Made by a program: the position numbers and the translations under genes | Source of the DNA: Ceratothoa steindachneri | Lineage: Eukaryota > Arthropoda > Malacostraca > Isopoda > Cymothoidae | Assembly: GCA_963969495.1 (NCBI GenBank) | Contig: OZ018326.1 | Coordinates: 150,751,806-150,815,805, forward strand | Direction of reading: 5' to 3' | DNA: 64,000 nucleotides | The notes under the pieces: model-generated | Databases searched by the model: none | Told to the model about the DNA's origin: nothing | The model's input: the letters and a program-made list of their open reading frames with translations, nothing else | In this document: one piece after another, positions 36,190-48,575 of the stretch | Position numbering within the stretch: the first letter of the stretch is position 1 | How the letters are laid out: each line of letters starts with the position of its first letter

Positions 36190-37960
36190 TGACAAAACAA
36201 TCAAGTAATATGTCCTCAAGCAATAGAAAGTTCATATGCAAAACTCTCCTGATTCATTTTGCTACATATGTGGAAATTTTAAACTTCCCCATCAACGAGG
36301 AAATATAACGGACTTCGTGAAAAGAACTTACTAGCTTATTTTGGCATAAATGTGGGGGATCAAGATAAATCATGGGTTTCACATAAAGCCTGCATTGAAA
36401 AACTGCGACATTGGACAAAGGGTTCGGTGTCAAAAATACCTTTTGTAGTTCCGATGGTAAGTTTATGATTTCCTACAACTACGTAACTCAGTCATTTGTG
36501 TACTACAACTTAGCTAAGTGTAATTGTAACCTAGGTACATAAGCAACTTTTGATAAAATTAGTTTTTGTGAACGCTTCACAATTTCTTTTCCATTTCAGG
36601 TCTGTCGAGAGCCTACTAACCATGAGACGGATTGCTACTTCTGCTTTGTCAAGACTTCAAGTTTCACTAAGAAAAATAAACATTATATCGAGTACCCAAA
36701 TTTCGACACCACAATACAACCTGCGCTACATTCAAATGAAATTCCCATTCCAGAATTTAAGAGTCTACCATCTCAGAAATTAGTTGAAGATGTTTCTAAA
36801 AATATTGTTATGCAGTCTGAGGAGTCAGACACCGAATTCGACCCCAACGTATTTGTAAGTGAAAGTGATCGGCAAAGGTTTAACCAGGCCGATTTGAATG
36901 ATCTTGTAAGGGATCTAAATTTACCCCAAAATGCTGCTGAAATTTTAGCTTCAAGACTTAAATAGAAAATCACGCTTAAATCAAACATACTCGTACATTT
37001 CATTTTACAGAAACAGAAAAAAAACTTCTTAAATATTTTAGAACAGAGCTTAGTTTAGTATATTGCTGCGATATACAAGTTTTGGTAAAGTGATTGACTT
37101 TTGTTTTTAGACAGTTCCAAAAGAAGTCTTGATTGTGTGTTGTTGCATAATGGCAATCTATACAGCTCGATACCAATTCTGCACTTAAAAACATTAAAAG
37201 AAAATTATCAGCATATAGAAACTGTTTTAACACTTATAAAATATAGGAAACACGAGTGGATCAAATGTCTTGACTTAAAAGTGGTGAATTTTCTACTTGG
37301 GCAACAAGCAAGGTATACTAAATATCACTGCTTCCTTTGCTTATGGGACAATAGAGCTAAGGAAGAACATTATTCCAAACAAATCTGGTCATCACTTACT
37401 GTCGGAGAAAAAAATGTAATTAATCGACCTTAAGTGAGCAGAGATAAAAATATATTTCCTCCTCTGCATATCAAACTAGGTCTCATGAAACAATATGTAA
37501 AAGCTTTAGATACAAACGGCGAGTGTTTCCAACACGTAATTTCAAAATTCCCAAGTTGAGTTTAGGAAAAATCAAAACTAGGATCTTCGACGCTCCACAA
37601 ATTAGAACATTATTTAATGACGTCAGTTTTCCTAATGTCATGAATGAACGTGAAAGAAATGCTTGGTTCTCATTCGTGGACTTTATAAAAAGCTTTTTAG
37701 GAAATTATAGAGTGGATAACTACAAAGAAGGCGTAGAAAATATTCTAAAGTACTAGAAAGAGCTAGGTTGCAATATGAGTCATCTTGACCAATTTCCAAA
37801 TAATTTAGGTACTCTAAGTGAAAAACAAGGGGAGAGTATCCAGCAAAATATTAAAATTATGGAGGGACGTTATCAAGGACGCTGGATTGCCACATGATGG
37901 TTGATTATTGCTGATGCTTGAAAAGAGACCTGCTGTCAACAACCAAATAGTCTAGAAAGT
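36190..37960 (+). pseudogene. Copy 1 of an unnamed multicopy invertebrate family, intron-bearing, broken
   Basis: I recognise the family only as a widespread, uncharacterised, repeated invertebrate protein. Domains in order: a cysteine-rich N-terminus (FCYICGNFKLP near 36255, LLAYFGINVGDQDKSW near 36330), VPMVCREPTNHETDCYFCFV spanning a splice junction, a linker ending SQ/DLNDLVRDLNLPQNAAEILASRLK, then FLDSSKRSLDCVLLHNGN (37104-37157), DLKVVNFLLGQQARYTKYHC (37272-37331), CLWDNR, LHIKLGLMKQYVKAL, FLGNYRVDNYKEGVENIL, LSEKQGES near 37815 and a C-terminal MEGRYQGRWIAT. An intron at 36457-36599 has GTAAGT and TTTCAG borders and joins two exons in phase. Frameshifts and stops (for example TAG near 36963 and near 37432) show it is a pseudogene. 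The layout resembles a DDE transposase with an RNase H fold. That is inference. Confidence 0.75.
36457..36599 (+). other. Intron of copy 1
   Basis: Begins GTAAGTTTATG and ends with a pyrimidine-rich CTTTTCCATTTCAG. Removing it joins VVPM to VCREPTNHETDC in one frame, which matches the unspliced protein VPMKWCEAANYFDDCYF encoded by copy 2 at the same point. Confidence 0.8.
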
Positions 37961-39950
37961 CCATTAAAAGAAAGTTTTACCAGAGTGAAAGCTTATATCT
38001 CTTTGTTTTTTTTATATTTTAAGTCATTTCTATCGTTATAATGTAATTTTACAATAGTTTGAACTTCATGTATTCATGAAAATTGGAAATAAATGTTAAC
38101 GCATGACTTCATTTTTAGTTTTCATTTTGAAAAAAAACTGGAAAATGGCCTATTGGCTGTTTCCAAGAATCAGGACTTGATAGAGCCAAACCGAGGTGAA
38201 ATTCGTTTTCAGCGCACAAAGCGACTTACAATCGAGTGTCAGATATCATTCATTATTGATCTTCTTGTAAACTCATTTGCTCTTTTATATCTTTAACATT
38301 TTATATGGGTTAGAGTGTAAGTGATTTACCAATAATGGAGCCACATAGATGAGCCGCCACATTGCAATAAATAAACCTTACGATTTAAGTCAAATTAAAA
38401 CAAATGGCTGTAAATGAAAAGTGTGTTGCATTGTATAATAAATAGAAATAGGATTGAGTACCTATAAATATTATATGAAAAGCTAATTATCTAAGGAATC
38501 TTTATAATTAGATTTAAGCTTTTTCATTCCACATAGGTGCTTTCGTAAAGGAAACATCCATAATGCTTCTTTTAAATACTTTTTAATACTTAAGTTATCA
38601 TTAACTAGTCAGAAATCTTAAGAAACCACTCAACTATACTCTATCATGTCTGAAACGAGACGACCTTATCGCTTACAATTTCTTTTTTGCTGCTCTTAAT
38701 TATAGTACAGAAATAATAAAAGGGACGCTTACCTATCAACCTTTAGCTGATTACATAGGCGGTGTTATTTAAAAGTTTGGAAAAGTATGTTTGAGTCCCT
38801 CTCGTGAATAAATAAAATTTCAAAAAGTTGTGAAAATTCTGAGATACGTCTATGGAATGGTACCTTTGGTACCTAACTCTTCAAGCTTGATCGCAAATTT
38901 AATCGTTTGGGTGAAAGAGTACGACCTAAAAATGGTTGATTTACTACATAGAACATTGAAAAAGTCCTGAATAGTTAGTTGTCTTATATGTTATAGTTGC
39001 CTATGTTACAAATATCATAAGACATCACTGTCAATTACATCAAACTATTTGTTTATGGGTAATATCACGAAATGCATTCTGAATGGTTCCCTAGATATAT
39101 TTCATTAATTTTCACCATCATATCTTCATATAAGGTTAATTATGAGAGGTTTCAAGGAGTAAGAGGTTATCATATAGTGAGTTTATCATATAAAAATTAC
39201 TGAGAGGTCTCTGAACATACGAAACCTCAATTTGTTTCTCATAGCTCCTTAAGACTTGAAGAATTGTAACTGATTTATGAGGACAAGTAACTGTCTCATC
39301 ACTTGCCAATATTGCTAGACTACAAGAAGGAATGCAATCGTGCTATAATCCTTGAGTATGCATCGAAGTATGATCTGTTTGGGCTTTTAAATATCAGATA
39401 GGTGGAAGGAAGAAAATGTCATAAGTGTTCTTACCATAGGTGTTTGCCATGTCGTTTCACCTTTAAAAATGTATCAAAACTATCATCCCACTACCCACAA
39501 GGAGAATTGGTAGAATGTTTCAAGTGTTTTATTTGTAAATAAACACCATGTGCTGAGGCTATATTTGTTGCATGTGTAGTTATTTAAATTTGGGGCATCC
39601 TTCGCGTCATCGTAGGAAAAAAAATAATACTTAGAAATATTGAGAATCTCTAGAAAAAGTACGTCAGTGTTTGTAAGATATCCCAAACTATCGTGAATTG
39701 AAGGGTACCATGAAAGCCTATTAAACTGCTTCTTCCAATAGGATGCATTCGATGATATTTCATAAGTTGGGTGCCGTTTTTTTAGGATAATATAACAACC
39801 TATAGAAGCTAAAGGATTGTGAATCCCTTCGCCCTATGTGGAGTAAGGCCCAAAATAAAACACAAGTGTCTATTAGAGGTAACAAAGTAATTTATTTCCT
39901 TGTCAAAATAACCTCCTCTATCGTATATGCTCAGAAGGAGAAAACACTGA
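37961..39950. other. No gene seen
   Basis: AT-rich. Only short frames and no element boundary recognised. Confidence 0.5.
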
Positions 39951-39989
39951 GTCTCGAGCATTATGTATTCCCCACTCTCATGTTCAACT

Positions 39990-40980
39990 TATTTTGCAAC
40001 CGCACATGACAGTCTCTTCCCGGCTCATTTTAACCATAAGAATACTGCCCAATGCAATTTCCAAGTATTTTTATTAGCCCGGAGCTTCGTATGAAATTCT
40101 GCACTATTGTAGATCATGTGACATATGCCATAAACTGAAATTAACGGACGAGTTAAGCCGGCACCATTGCAGAAGGGCTCAGTAATTTCAGAACTCTTCT
40201 CCCGAGTGACAATTGATTTGATCGGACCAACCAATCCACACACCATTCAATGAGTGCCATAGCTACGTACTCACTCTGTTTGATTTTGCCACCAGATTCT
40301 CCGAGGCTGTACCGCTCAAGAAGATCGATAGCATCTCGTGTGCTGAAGCCTTTATTACCATTTTCTTCCGTGTCGGATTACCAAAGAAAGTATTATCGGA
40401 TCGTGGCGGTCAATTTACATCTCATTTAAATTAGCATGTGGGCAAGCTGCTTATGATAAAACCCTTATTTACCATCCAGTTCGCCTGCCTGAAATGGTAT
40501 GTGCGAGAGCCTTAATGGTAATCTTAAAGTTAACTTGCGGCAGGTATTTGCTGAGCACATACAGAGGGATACTAAATCGCACATTGGAGTTGGCTTCATT
40601 TGAATTTTTATACTGTAGGAACGTACGAGGCCCCTTAAGCATTCGTAAAGAGCCTTTAACCAACCATAAATTAAATCAGAAAGTCTAATCTTCGTATTCG
40701 TACCTGATCCAACTCAGTCAGAGGTTGGAAGAATGTGCAGATGTAGCATACAAAGTAGAGATATTAACATGGACAAATACAAAACTTATTTCGATTGCAA
40801 GTCCAAAGCCAGAAGGTTTAAGCCGGGCGAAGAAGATTTATTATTACTCCCACCGACAACAACAAATTACTAAGCAAATTGAAGGACTACTACCAAATAA
40901 TCGAAAAACGTGGTCCCGAAAATTATTTGATTGAAACACCATCAGGAAGGAAACCTTTTCTTATAAGCCTCCTTAACAAG
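39990..40980 (+). pseudogene. Integrase remnant of Gypsy element 1
   Basis: Zinc-finger region ISKYFY-stop-PGASYEILHYCRSCDIC (40060-40130), with the end of the H2C2 finger intact, then VTIDLIG (first catalytic Asp, near 40208), FATRFSEAVPLKKIDSISC, FFRVGLPKKVLSDRGGQFTS (second Asp, near 40400) and the C-terminal FEFLYCRNVRGPLSI. Each block has a clear counterpart in element 2. Numerous stops and frameshifts. Confidence 0.8.
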
Positions 40981-41249
40981 TATTACCGGCGCCCAGCGGC
41001 TAACAAAATTGTGGCGATAGAGAAGATTCGTCCGTGGAATCGAATTATACCCTAGATCCCCTAAGCGTAGTGCAAATTGCTTGCGTAAAGCAAGCTAGTA
41101 AATACCCTTTGCTCGTTTTACTAGATGTAATGGAATCCTCGTCAGCCGAGCTCAAGATAAACGAGCAGCTATCGTCACATCAGAGGAATCAGCTACAATC
41201 GCTCCTAAATCGATTCGGCGACGTCATTTAGGAAATTCCAGGTTTTGCT

Positions 41250-42545
41250 ACCATTTGAACACAACATTCAGCTGACCACCCAAACGGCTATTCGGTCCAA
41301 GCCGTATCCGTTACCTTTAATGCAGAAGTCGATAAATTGCTAAATTTAAAAATAATTGAACCCTCAAAATCGGACTATTGCTCCCCGATCGTTATGGTCA
41401 AGAAACCCGATAATTTCTATCGGATATGCATAGACTTTAAGAAGCTAAATGCTGTTAATGTATTTGATGCAGGCCCGATTTCCCTTATTGATCAAAATCT
41501 TTATTTGTTTGAAAAAGCTAAGTTTATAACCGAACTGGACTTATGTAAGGCCTATTACCAGATCCTATTACGGGGAGAGGTAAAAGATACACCGCTTTAT
41601 CAACCGAAAAGTGGTTAATGCAATTTAGTCGGCTCCTTTTTAGCCTTTCCACCGCCTGTAGCAACTATAACAGAATGATGGGATGAATACTAGATGGGCT
41701 ACCCCATATATCGTTCTATTTTGACAACATTTACGTGGCAAAAAATGAATGGGACTGCACCTGACCCCCCTCTAAACGCTGTTGGAAAGGCTCAGGGAAC
41801 ATAATTTAACAATTGGTCCGAATAAATGCCATTATTCATTTAGGATCATAGACTATTTAGTCTTCCTCATAGGGAATAACCAACTAGCTCATCAGGAAGA
41901 AAAGATCCAAGCCATCGACAAAATGCCGCTGCCCACGACCAAGAAGCAACTGAGGTCATTCATAGTCTCCGCCTCATTTTCTCGGCGATTCATCCAGGGT
42001 TTTGCCACCCTTTCCACTTTCCTGTGCAAACTCTTGAAAAAAGAAGGCCCCATACCACCACTTGTGAACTCCGCTGTCAATCAACAGTTTCAACCAACTC
42101 AAAGGTTTATTAGCAGCGGCCCCGATATTACGGTTGCCCAATCCTTACGAACTATTTGTCATCCGGACGGACGAGAACAATGATAGCATAGCTTGTTTGT
42201 TAATCCAGTACGAGAACTATAACGAGAGTTTTCCTATCGCTTGCCCGAGTCGGAAGTTGTTACTCCGCGAGAACTATGCTGTGATTGAGCAAGAAGCTCT
42301 CGCAATAATTTGAAGAATTAAAAAATTCAAAATGTTTTTAGTAGGAAAAGAGTTGATAATAAAAAAAAGACAACAAACCTTTGTCTTACCTCAACAACAT
42401 TAAAAATAATATTGGCTGATTAATGCGCTGAAGCTTGTTCCTGCAGGAAGTCCAATTAAGAATATTGTATAGCAAAAGCTGTGAAAAATGTATGGCTGAC
42501 AGTTTAAGCCAGAATCCGTTGGATCCTCGTCCAAACAAATCTTGA
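41250..42545 (+). pseudogene. Reverse transcriptase-RNase H remnant of Gypsy element 1
   Basis: Blocks in order: LNLKIIEPSKSDYCSPIVMV (41337-41400), RICIDFKKLNAVNVFDAGP, LITELDLCKAYYQ-type strand (FITELDLCKAYYQILL, catalytic Asp, near 41530), FYFDNIYVAKNEW near 41715-41755 (motif C reads FDN, not the usual xDD), HYSFRIIDYLVF, MPLPTTKKQLRSF, then worn RNase H pieces to about 42545. Stops after 41618 and frameshifts near 41640-41780 inactivate it. Confidence 0.82.
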
Positions 42546-42910
42546 GCCTACATTTTTTTTTTCTCATATATGTTCAGGCTAAATTTTTGTTAGGTTAAGG
42601 AAACATGTATCCCTTTTGTATTTATTTTTCTGTTAAATTATTATGGAATAGAGGCAGATGTGCCTCCCTCTCGTAATTTATTGTTAATAATTGTGGTTAT
42701 TGTAAATTAGTTTTTTCCTTTATGACAATGATTGACCAATTTATAGTTTCACAGTCACTTTATTAGGATTTATTTTGTGTTCCTTTTTTGGAAAATTTAG
42801 TACCATGCATTCCTTTTTTTTATTCTCTGATGCGAATTTATTATGCACAACCCTTTTTTGTACCCAGGATCTTACTTCCTCCAAAAGTTGCAACTTAAAG
42901 GGGGAGGAGA

Positions 42911-43786
42911 TGTCAGAGAGAAAGAAAGAGAGAGAGAGAGAGTCACGCGGACGCAGATACCTATGGAGTATCTTACATACGAGAAGACCCTTAATCGGCG
43001 TTTTGGTGTAAACTTCCGGGGCGATAAGACGAGCTGAGACGAGCCAAACTGAAGCCCGGGAGAAGATCAGAGAGAGGGTGCGAAATTCACGTCCGCCGCG
43101 CCCCTTAGATGGAGTGGGTTCGCTTCCGGCGACCCCATATCTAATTCCCAGCACGGGCATAAGAAAAGCAATATTCGCCAGAATCAGCAAAGGACGACGC
43201 GCAAATTTTCAAGCGACTCTCGCACTCCAAGGTCTTGCAGGCAAGAAATACATATTCAGAATTAACGACAGTCAAGCAACATGAAGACTAGTCATTCTGC
43301 AATAACCAGCTAGACTACTTCCGGCGAGAATACTCCCTCGATACAAACCCGCGAGGCTCACCACGGAAGTTGTAAGACAATTACGTTTTCTCTCTATCAA
43401 CTTCGAAGAGGCGCGACGCTATTTGACCTCGGAGATTCACCCATGATTCCCTCCTCCCGTTTTCTTTCGGTTAGTCGTTTGTGCATGCTTGCAGCGCGTG
43501 CCGAACCATTCATTTAAATCAATTTTGCTTTCCAATTAGTCTGGTGTATTTCCCATCGTGTCTCCTTTGTTGTAAAATTTTATCATTTTTATAGCGGTAA
43601 AGATTTTTTTGTTTCCCCAGTTTGATTCCAAAACTTAAATCGGCCAAAGGTAGCATAAGCACTCGTATATGGTTTCGTTGTAACCCACGCCAAAAAGGGG
43701 CATTCCCCCGCGCCTGTCTGTCGCCTCATTTCTCTGCATTCAAGGAGGCAAACTATGGTCAGGGAGCTCATAACTAACCTACGACA
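42911..43786 (+). repeat. 3' LTR of Gypsy element 1
   Basis: Starts TGTCAGAGAG right after the polypurine tract and ends near CTACGACA, the same last bases as the LTRs of element 2. About 876 bp. Markedly less AT-rich than its surroundings, with a GA-rich start. No second copy is present in the window. Confidence 0.6.
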
Positions 43787-44124
43787 ACATCCTAACGAGA
43801 ATGATAAGTCTACGGGGCTCTTAACCTCCTTGTACCCTAAATAACACTAGGCAACAAATTTTAACTTTTTGTTTGTTACAGACATGTGAATAAGTGTTTC
43901 TAATTAGTTCGATTGCGCTGAATCCGAAATGAAACCCAAAATTCTCTATCACGTCAAGGTTTTGTGTAATGACCCCTCCCCCTTCGCTATTTGTTCTGAT
44001 TAATGAAAAAAAATCTTTATTCTGGCTTAGGACAGACAGTGTACATCACTAGCGAAGTTACCCTCCCCCCACCCCTCCCAAGTTATGATGCTCTTATGAT
44101 GTATTGATTAAGTTTGTTATGTAC
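43787..44124. other. No gene seen
   Basis: AT-rich flank between the LTR and the copy 2 pseudogene, with C-rich patches near 43970-43982 and 44061-44080. Confidence 0.5.
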
Positions 44125-45208
44125 TTAAAGTTTAAAGAAACTTTGCTGTAGCCTTCTCGTTTTTCTTTTGTGAGACATCAAAGGTTGTTTTTGTAAAGAC
44201 CAGCAATAATCACTTATCATATTTGGATTAAATTTCCTTGGTATCCCGTATCCATAACCAAAATTTGCTGATTAAACCCCTCCCAGATTTTCCGGAAAAA
44301 AATTCGAGATGAGAATGCAGAAAATGCATTTTAAGTGACATTCTACATCCTATTTTTTCATATGCTTGCAGCACATTTTTTACTATTTCTCTGTAATTTG
44401 GAGATTTAAAATTGCCGAGAAGGTTTTCAGTGACTTCCACAAAGTATGTCCATGCTTTGCGTTCCTTTTCATTGATACATAAAGTGAAGGAATCATCAGA
44501 AACAACTCTGAGAATTTGATGTCCAGTGAAAACTCCAGCTTCTATTTTCGCATCAGTTAATGATCATTCGAATTTGTTTTTTAACTATTGAAAGCCTTCA
44601 CTTATTTGATCCATACCCTTTACAAATTTTTCATTATTCCTAATTTAATGTAAAGAGGTGGAAGATGAACTTTTTTTTGATCTACTAGAGCATCATACTT
44701 AACATTATGTTTGCCAACAATGCGTTCTTCTCTGGCTTGCCATTCTCGCTTTTTATATTGATTTTTATCATCTCTACTATCCCATAGACATAAAAGCACA
44801 TGTACTTCGTGTTTCCCAAGTGTAACCCAAGAAGAAGTGATGGGCAATTTTGATAAACAATTATAGATTTGTTTTCTTTGAAAATCTAACCACATTTGTT
44901 GGGAAAAAATAACAATCATCAAAGTAATTTGCGGCCTCACACCATTTCATGGGAACAGCAAATGACATTGCCTTCCTGTTCCCATTTAACCAAGCTGTTA
45001 ACATTGGAATACACTGCGTGCAGCAAATATGGGGGGCCCAATGTTTATCCTGGTTCCCTACTTTGCATCCAAAATAGTATCTATAGGCTTGCTTCATCGT
45101 TACTGCTGTTTCTATTTTTCTCTTTTGTGGCACTGGTGTGAATTGCCCACAAACATAACAAAATATGTTGGGTCTGTTTACACATCCGCGTCTAAAAGTC
45201 GAAGCCAT
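44125..45208 (-). pseudogene. Copy 2 of the unnamed invertebrate family, internally deleted
   Basis: Begins with ATG at 45208: 115 residues with FCYVCGQFTPVPQKRKIETA, YFGCKVGNQDKHWAPHICC and KWCEAANYFDDCYFFPTNVV, that is, CxxC and HxCCxxC metal-binding groups. It then jumps at about 44865 straight to a late region (LPITSSWVTLGKHEVHVLLC, CLWDSRDDKNQYKKREW, LPPLYIKLGIMKNLVKG, FTGHQI, WTYFVEVTENLLGNFKSPN, CRMSLKMHFLHSHLEFF) and ends with a weak MISDYCWSLQK near 44180. The middle part, including the FLDSSKRSL block of copy 1, is missing. Frameshifts near 44620 and 44300. No intron at the position where copy 1 has one, so copy 2 either lost it or belongs to an intronless subfamily. Confidence 0.75.
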
Positions 45209-45419
45209 GACAAGATTTCAAATACTAACTTGAGCAAGAAAACGATACATAAGGTTCTTATCAGAGCAAAATTTTTATCTTCTTTAAGAGTTACCAGTTA
45301 TCAGTAGCAGAAAAGTTATCACAAATAAGTATGTATTAATCAGAAAATCTGAACAAATCTCACTCCTCCCCCCCAAGTAATTAGAATTCAATGATATTTG
45401 AGCTTCAATATAGTCTACT

Positions 45420-45467
45420 TTATATATATATTAAAAATGTTAATATATATTAAATATATATATACTA

Positions 45468-45508
<41 letters not shown>

Positions 45509-45530
45509 TATATATATTAAAAATTGTATA
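45420..45530. repeat. Imperfect TA-rich repeat
   Basis: Alternating TATATATT and TAAAAATG-type units, a degenerate TA tract. Confidence 0.8.
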
Positions 45531-46183
45531 TTGGTACAATATTGAGCAAAAGTGTGTAATGGCTTGAAAATTAAAATTAAAATTATGCAAATTCTAAAGA
45601 CAGATTTGTAATCAGCGACAAAAATTCATCTAGAATAACTTATTTTCTGCTCTGTAACAAAACTCGTGTTATACAGTGTAATCTCTTAAATAATTCAAAA
45701 TCAGAACCTATTTCCTTTAATGGATCTGCAAGCACCCCAGTGCCCCTTCTACTCTAAAATTTGATTAAAACTACCTGTGCTTTTTACCTTCAGACATCTA
45801 TGTATTCTTTATATTCGCTACTTTTTTACAAGCTTATTCTCTTCTATTTTTATTCGCCGGCAGCTAATCTTTTAAGCTAGAAGCCAACCAGGTTTAGTCG
45901 ACCAGATTTGGTAAAACCAGCCGGCTCTGAAGGAACCGGTTGGGTTTACCTACATTCTCTGATTTCACGGGTGGAGGATACTTAACGTGGTTAGTTTCTC
46001 CCTTCTATTTCCCCATTTACTGTCATAATCTTTCTTTTCTTTAATCTCTTCCTTAGAGTGACATTAAATGTAGAATAAAAATAATGTGGCAGCTGACATC
46101 TGGAGATTCCTGTAGCCTCCTGGGCACAAGGTCCAAAATTGAGGTTCTTTCTCGGCTTCAGTGCCTGTAGAAGGATCTGCTGC

Positions 46184-46189
<6 letters not shown>
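45531..46189. other. No gene seen
   Basis: AT-rich. Contains a short self-complementary patch near 45895-45950 (AACCAG/CCGGTT words) but nothing supportable as a gene. Confidence 0.4.

Positions 46190-46272
<83 letters not shown>
46190..46272. repeat. (TA)n microsatellite
   Basis: About 41 uninterrupted TA units. Confidence 0.95.
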
Positions 46273-46274
<2 letters not shown>

Positions 46275-46874
46275 TCTACTCATTTTCGCTCCTTCCTTCT
46301 TCGTCACTTAATTTACATATATATATATGTCGACTTATCAAATCGTTTCGTGATATGCCCTCGTTTGGTTTCACTTTAAAGACGGAAATATTCGCGCTTT
46401 TAATAGTATTACATTTGAAACCTAAAATTAATATGCTATTTATATTTTTCGTAGTATTTTTTAATTTTTTAATAATGATGTCGGTGTTTCCTTAGAGTTG
46501 CATGACACTCCGCTATGGAGTTATAGCAAATTGTTTCTCGGGGCCAAATTAAAGTGAAGTATTGCAAAAACTCGCATTCTCGTTGCGTCGTAGGATTTTC
46601 ACATCTAAATTCATTCCGTGAATTTAAATATGAGGAGAATGATGAATATTATTGCGGTAAATCCATTTTGCTGGAAATTCCTCGACTACATCATTTTCTG
46701 AATAAGTCAATCAACTCTGCATAAACAAATGCCTAGTGATGAGGGAAATGACGTATCTGAATGATACTCATTGATGGACACCGAAAATATAACTGATATA
46801 AATCTAAGGAATATTTACGAAAGTTTGTTTGTATGTATGTATATATATGATCGCTATAGAAGGCCACCTAGGGT

Positions 46875-47260
46875 GACCTTGAAGGCCAACAGAGGTCACT
46901 ATTAGGGATAACTCGACCTGTCACTATTAGGGATAACTCGACCTAGAGAGTAACGTAGGCTACTCAGATTTCGCAAAGGTTGCGCCACCTGGTTGTCAAA
47001 ATGCAGAGTAATACTTGATAGGGGCTGCAGATGATTTAGTGCTTCAAAATGCCACTTTTAGCTGATCTTTAAGGCCAACAAAGGCCATAATTAGGGAAAC
47101 CTGACCAAGGGAGTAACCTAGGCTACTCAGATTTAGCAAAAATGGTGCCACCTGGTGATCAGAATACAAACTAATATTTGCTAAAAGCTTCAGATGCTTC
47201 AGTGCTTTAGCATGTTATTTTAAGCGATCTTTAAGGCCAACAAAGGCCACAGTCGGGCTA
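46875..47260 (+). repeat. Minisatellite, 163-bp period with a nested 25-bp duplication
   Basis: Units start GACCTTGAAGGCCAACAGAGG (46875), GATCTTTAAGGCCAACAAAGG (47063) and the same again (47226, partial). Within the first, a 25-bp block beginning GTCACTATTAGGG is repeated twice (46895-46944), which accounts for the first period being 188 instead of 163. Confidence 0.85.
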
Positions 47261-48110
47261 GACAATTCCTATTTAGCTTTTGAGTCACGCAACCTCTCAA
47301 TTACACAATAAATATACATATTATTTATGTTTGGCAACCTTGTTCTGAACTGCTTTGCCTGGCAACCCTGTGCAGCAAAGAACAAATGCTTACTTTTTAG
47401 CAAGAAACACTACTCTGAAAAAACCTAGTTTAGAAAATTACAGAACATTCCTGATAATTCCTAAAAATTCCAACTTAATCTAAAATTTTCTATTAGAACA
47501 TTCTAGGATACACAGCTGGCACAGGTAGAAAAAAGCCAGGAGGTTCTTCTCAGATCCTCAGTTTCAATTTTACCTCCAACTGAACCACATCACCAAACCA
47601 AAAGCAAAGTGAACAGTAGAATGAATATAAATATTGAAATAAATAACCCTTAGGCATATTCCTGAATGTACGAGAGAGAAAACTATATCATTAGCATTCA
47701 TTAAATCCTGGGATAGTTTCCACACCAAAAATTGAACAACGGAAACTTTAATAACTAAACCAAAGTAGTCGATTGGTAGTAATACAGAAAAGGAGTACTT
47801 AAATTAGATTTGGGACAAAACTCGACAAAATCCCCGCCATAAGATGCAGGTATTAGTAGAAATAATTAGAAGTATTATATCCGCACGTGTCAGAGTTTTA
47901 CAAGAAAAATTGCAGTAAACTACTAAAAACTAACTCCATATACATAGGGCATTTAGTCAAAAGAGATTTAGTCCCTAGGGCAACAATGGAACAACAGTTG
48001 GTAAGATCCTCATGTTTATTCTCTCTTAGCTATGCATTCTTTAAAACTCTCGTTTACAATCTGCCACAATATTGGAGAGGTTTATAATATAATCGGTGTA
48101 CATACATATA
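47261..48110. other. No gene seen
   Basis: AT-rich with no motif I can support. The words GGCAACCTTGTTCTGAACTG and GGCAACCCTGTGCAG near 47333-47377 form a small diverged direct repeat. Confidence 0.4.
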
Positions 48111-48339
48111 TACAGCCATGGCCCGATTTTTCGTTCACCTCGGAAATTTGATAAATGCAGTTTTAAAGAATTTATTAGCATATCAATATGAATATAAAAG
48201 TCAAATAATAAGGAATAAAGATCAATAAGTTATATTTACCTCAAACTATCTAAAAGAATGAACAAACTACAAAATTTTCCAACACCTGTAAAATCAGCAA
48301 CATATAACAGATAAACAGGTGTAGGTCTAATGGCAACAT

Positions 48340-48575
48340 GTCATCTCTCTACAGAGCTGGGTACTTCTTTGAAATCATCGTACCATCATAAAAGGTAAGA
48401 AGACACACTCTTGAACTTGAAAATCCAGCTCAATACTATTACAGAGCAGCTACCATGCTTTAATCTTGGTACTATGTACCCATGATTCCACACATAACAT
48501 TGTCTCCTGCGAGATCTAACATTAAATAGGGTCGGGAAAACTTGAACGGGGATTCGTCAGACCATAAGACACGTC
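48340..48575 (-). pseudogene. Tc1 transposase fragment, catalytic part
   Basis: Minus-strand reading gives GRVLWSDESPFKFSRPYLML, the WSDES strand carrying the first catalytic Asp of Tc1 transposases, followed by GDNVMCGIMGT then stops. The N-terminal half of the same gene lies 9 kb away at 57690-58100, on the same strand, because an L2-like LINE inserted between them. Confidence 0.75.

Larger units (their letters stand above)
39960..43786 (+). mobile_element. Ty3/Gypsy retrotransposon 1, 5'-truncated, integrase before reverse transcriptase
   Basis: Integrase remains (40025-40690) come first, then reverse transcriptase and RNase H (41250-42545), then a 3' LTR (42911-43786) preceded by a purine tract AAAGGGGGAGGAGA. 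Integrase ahead of polymerase is the reverse of the usual Gypsy order and matches the Gmr1 group. No gag, protease or 5' LTR is found, so the copy is 5'-truncated or its front was deleted. Protein blocks agree closely with element 2 at 49164-56726. Confidence 0.82.

Noticed and set aside
38093..38296. Short frame downstream of copy 1 as an extra exon
   Set aside because: No similarity to the family's C-terminus and no supporting splice sites.
43095..43160. tRNA-like B box (GGGTTCGCTTCC) suggesting a tRNA-derived SINE
   Set aside because: No A box at the right distance and it lies within the proposed LTR.
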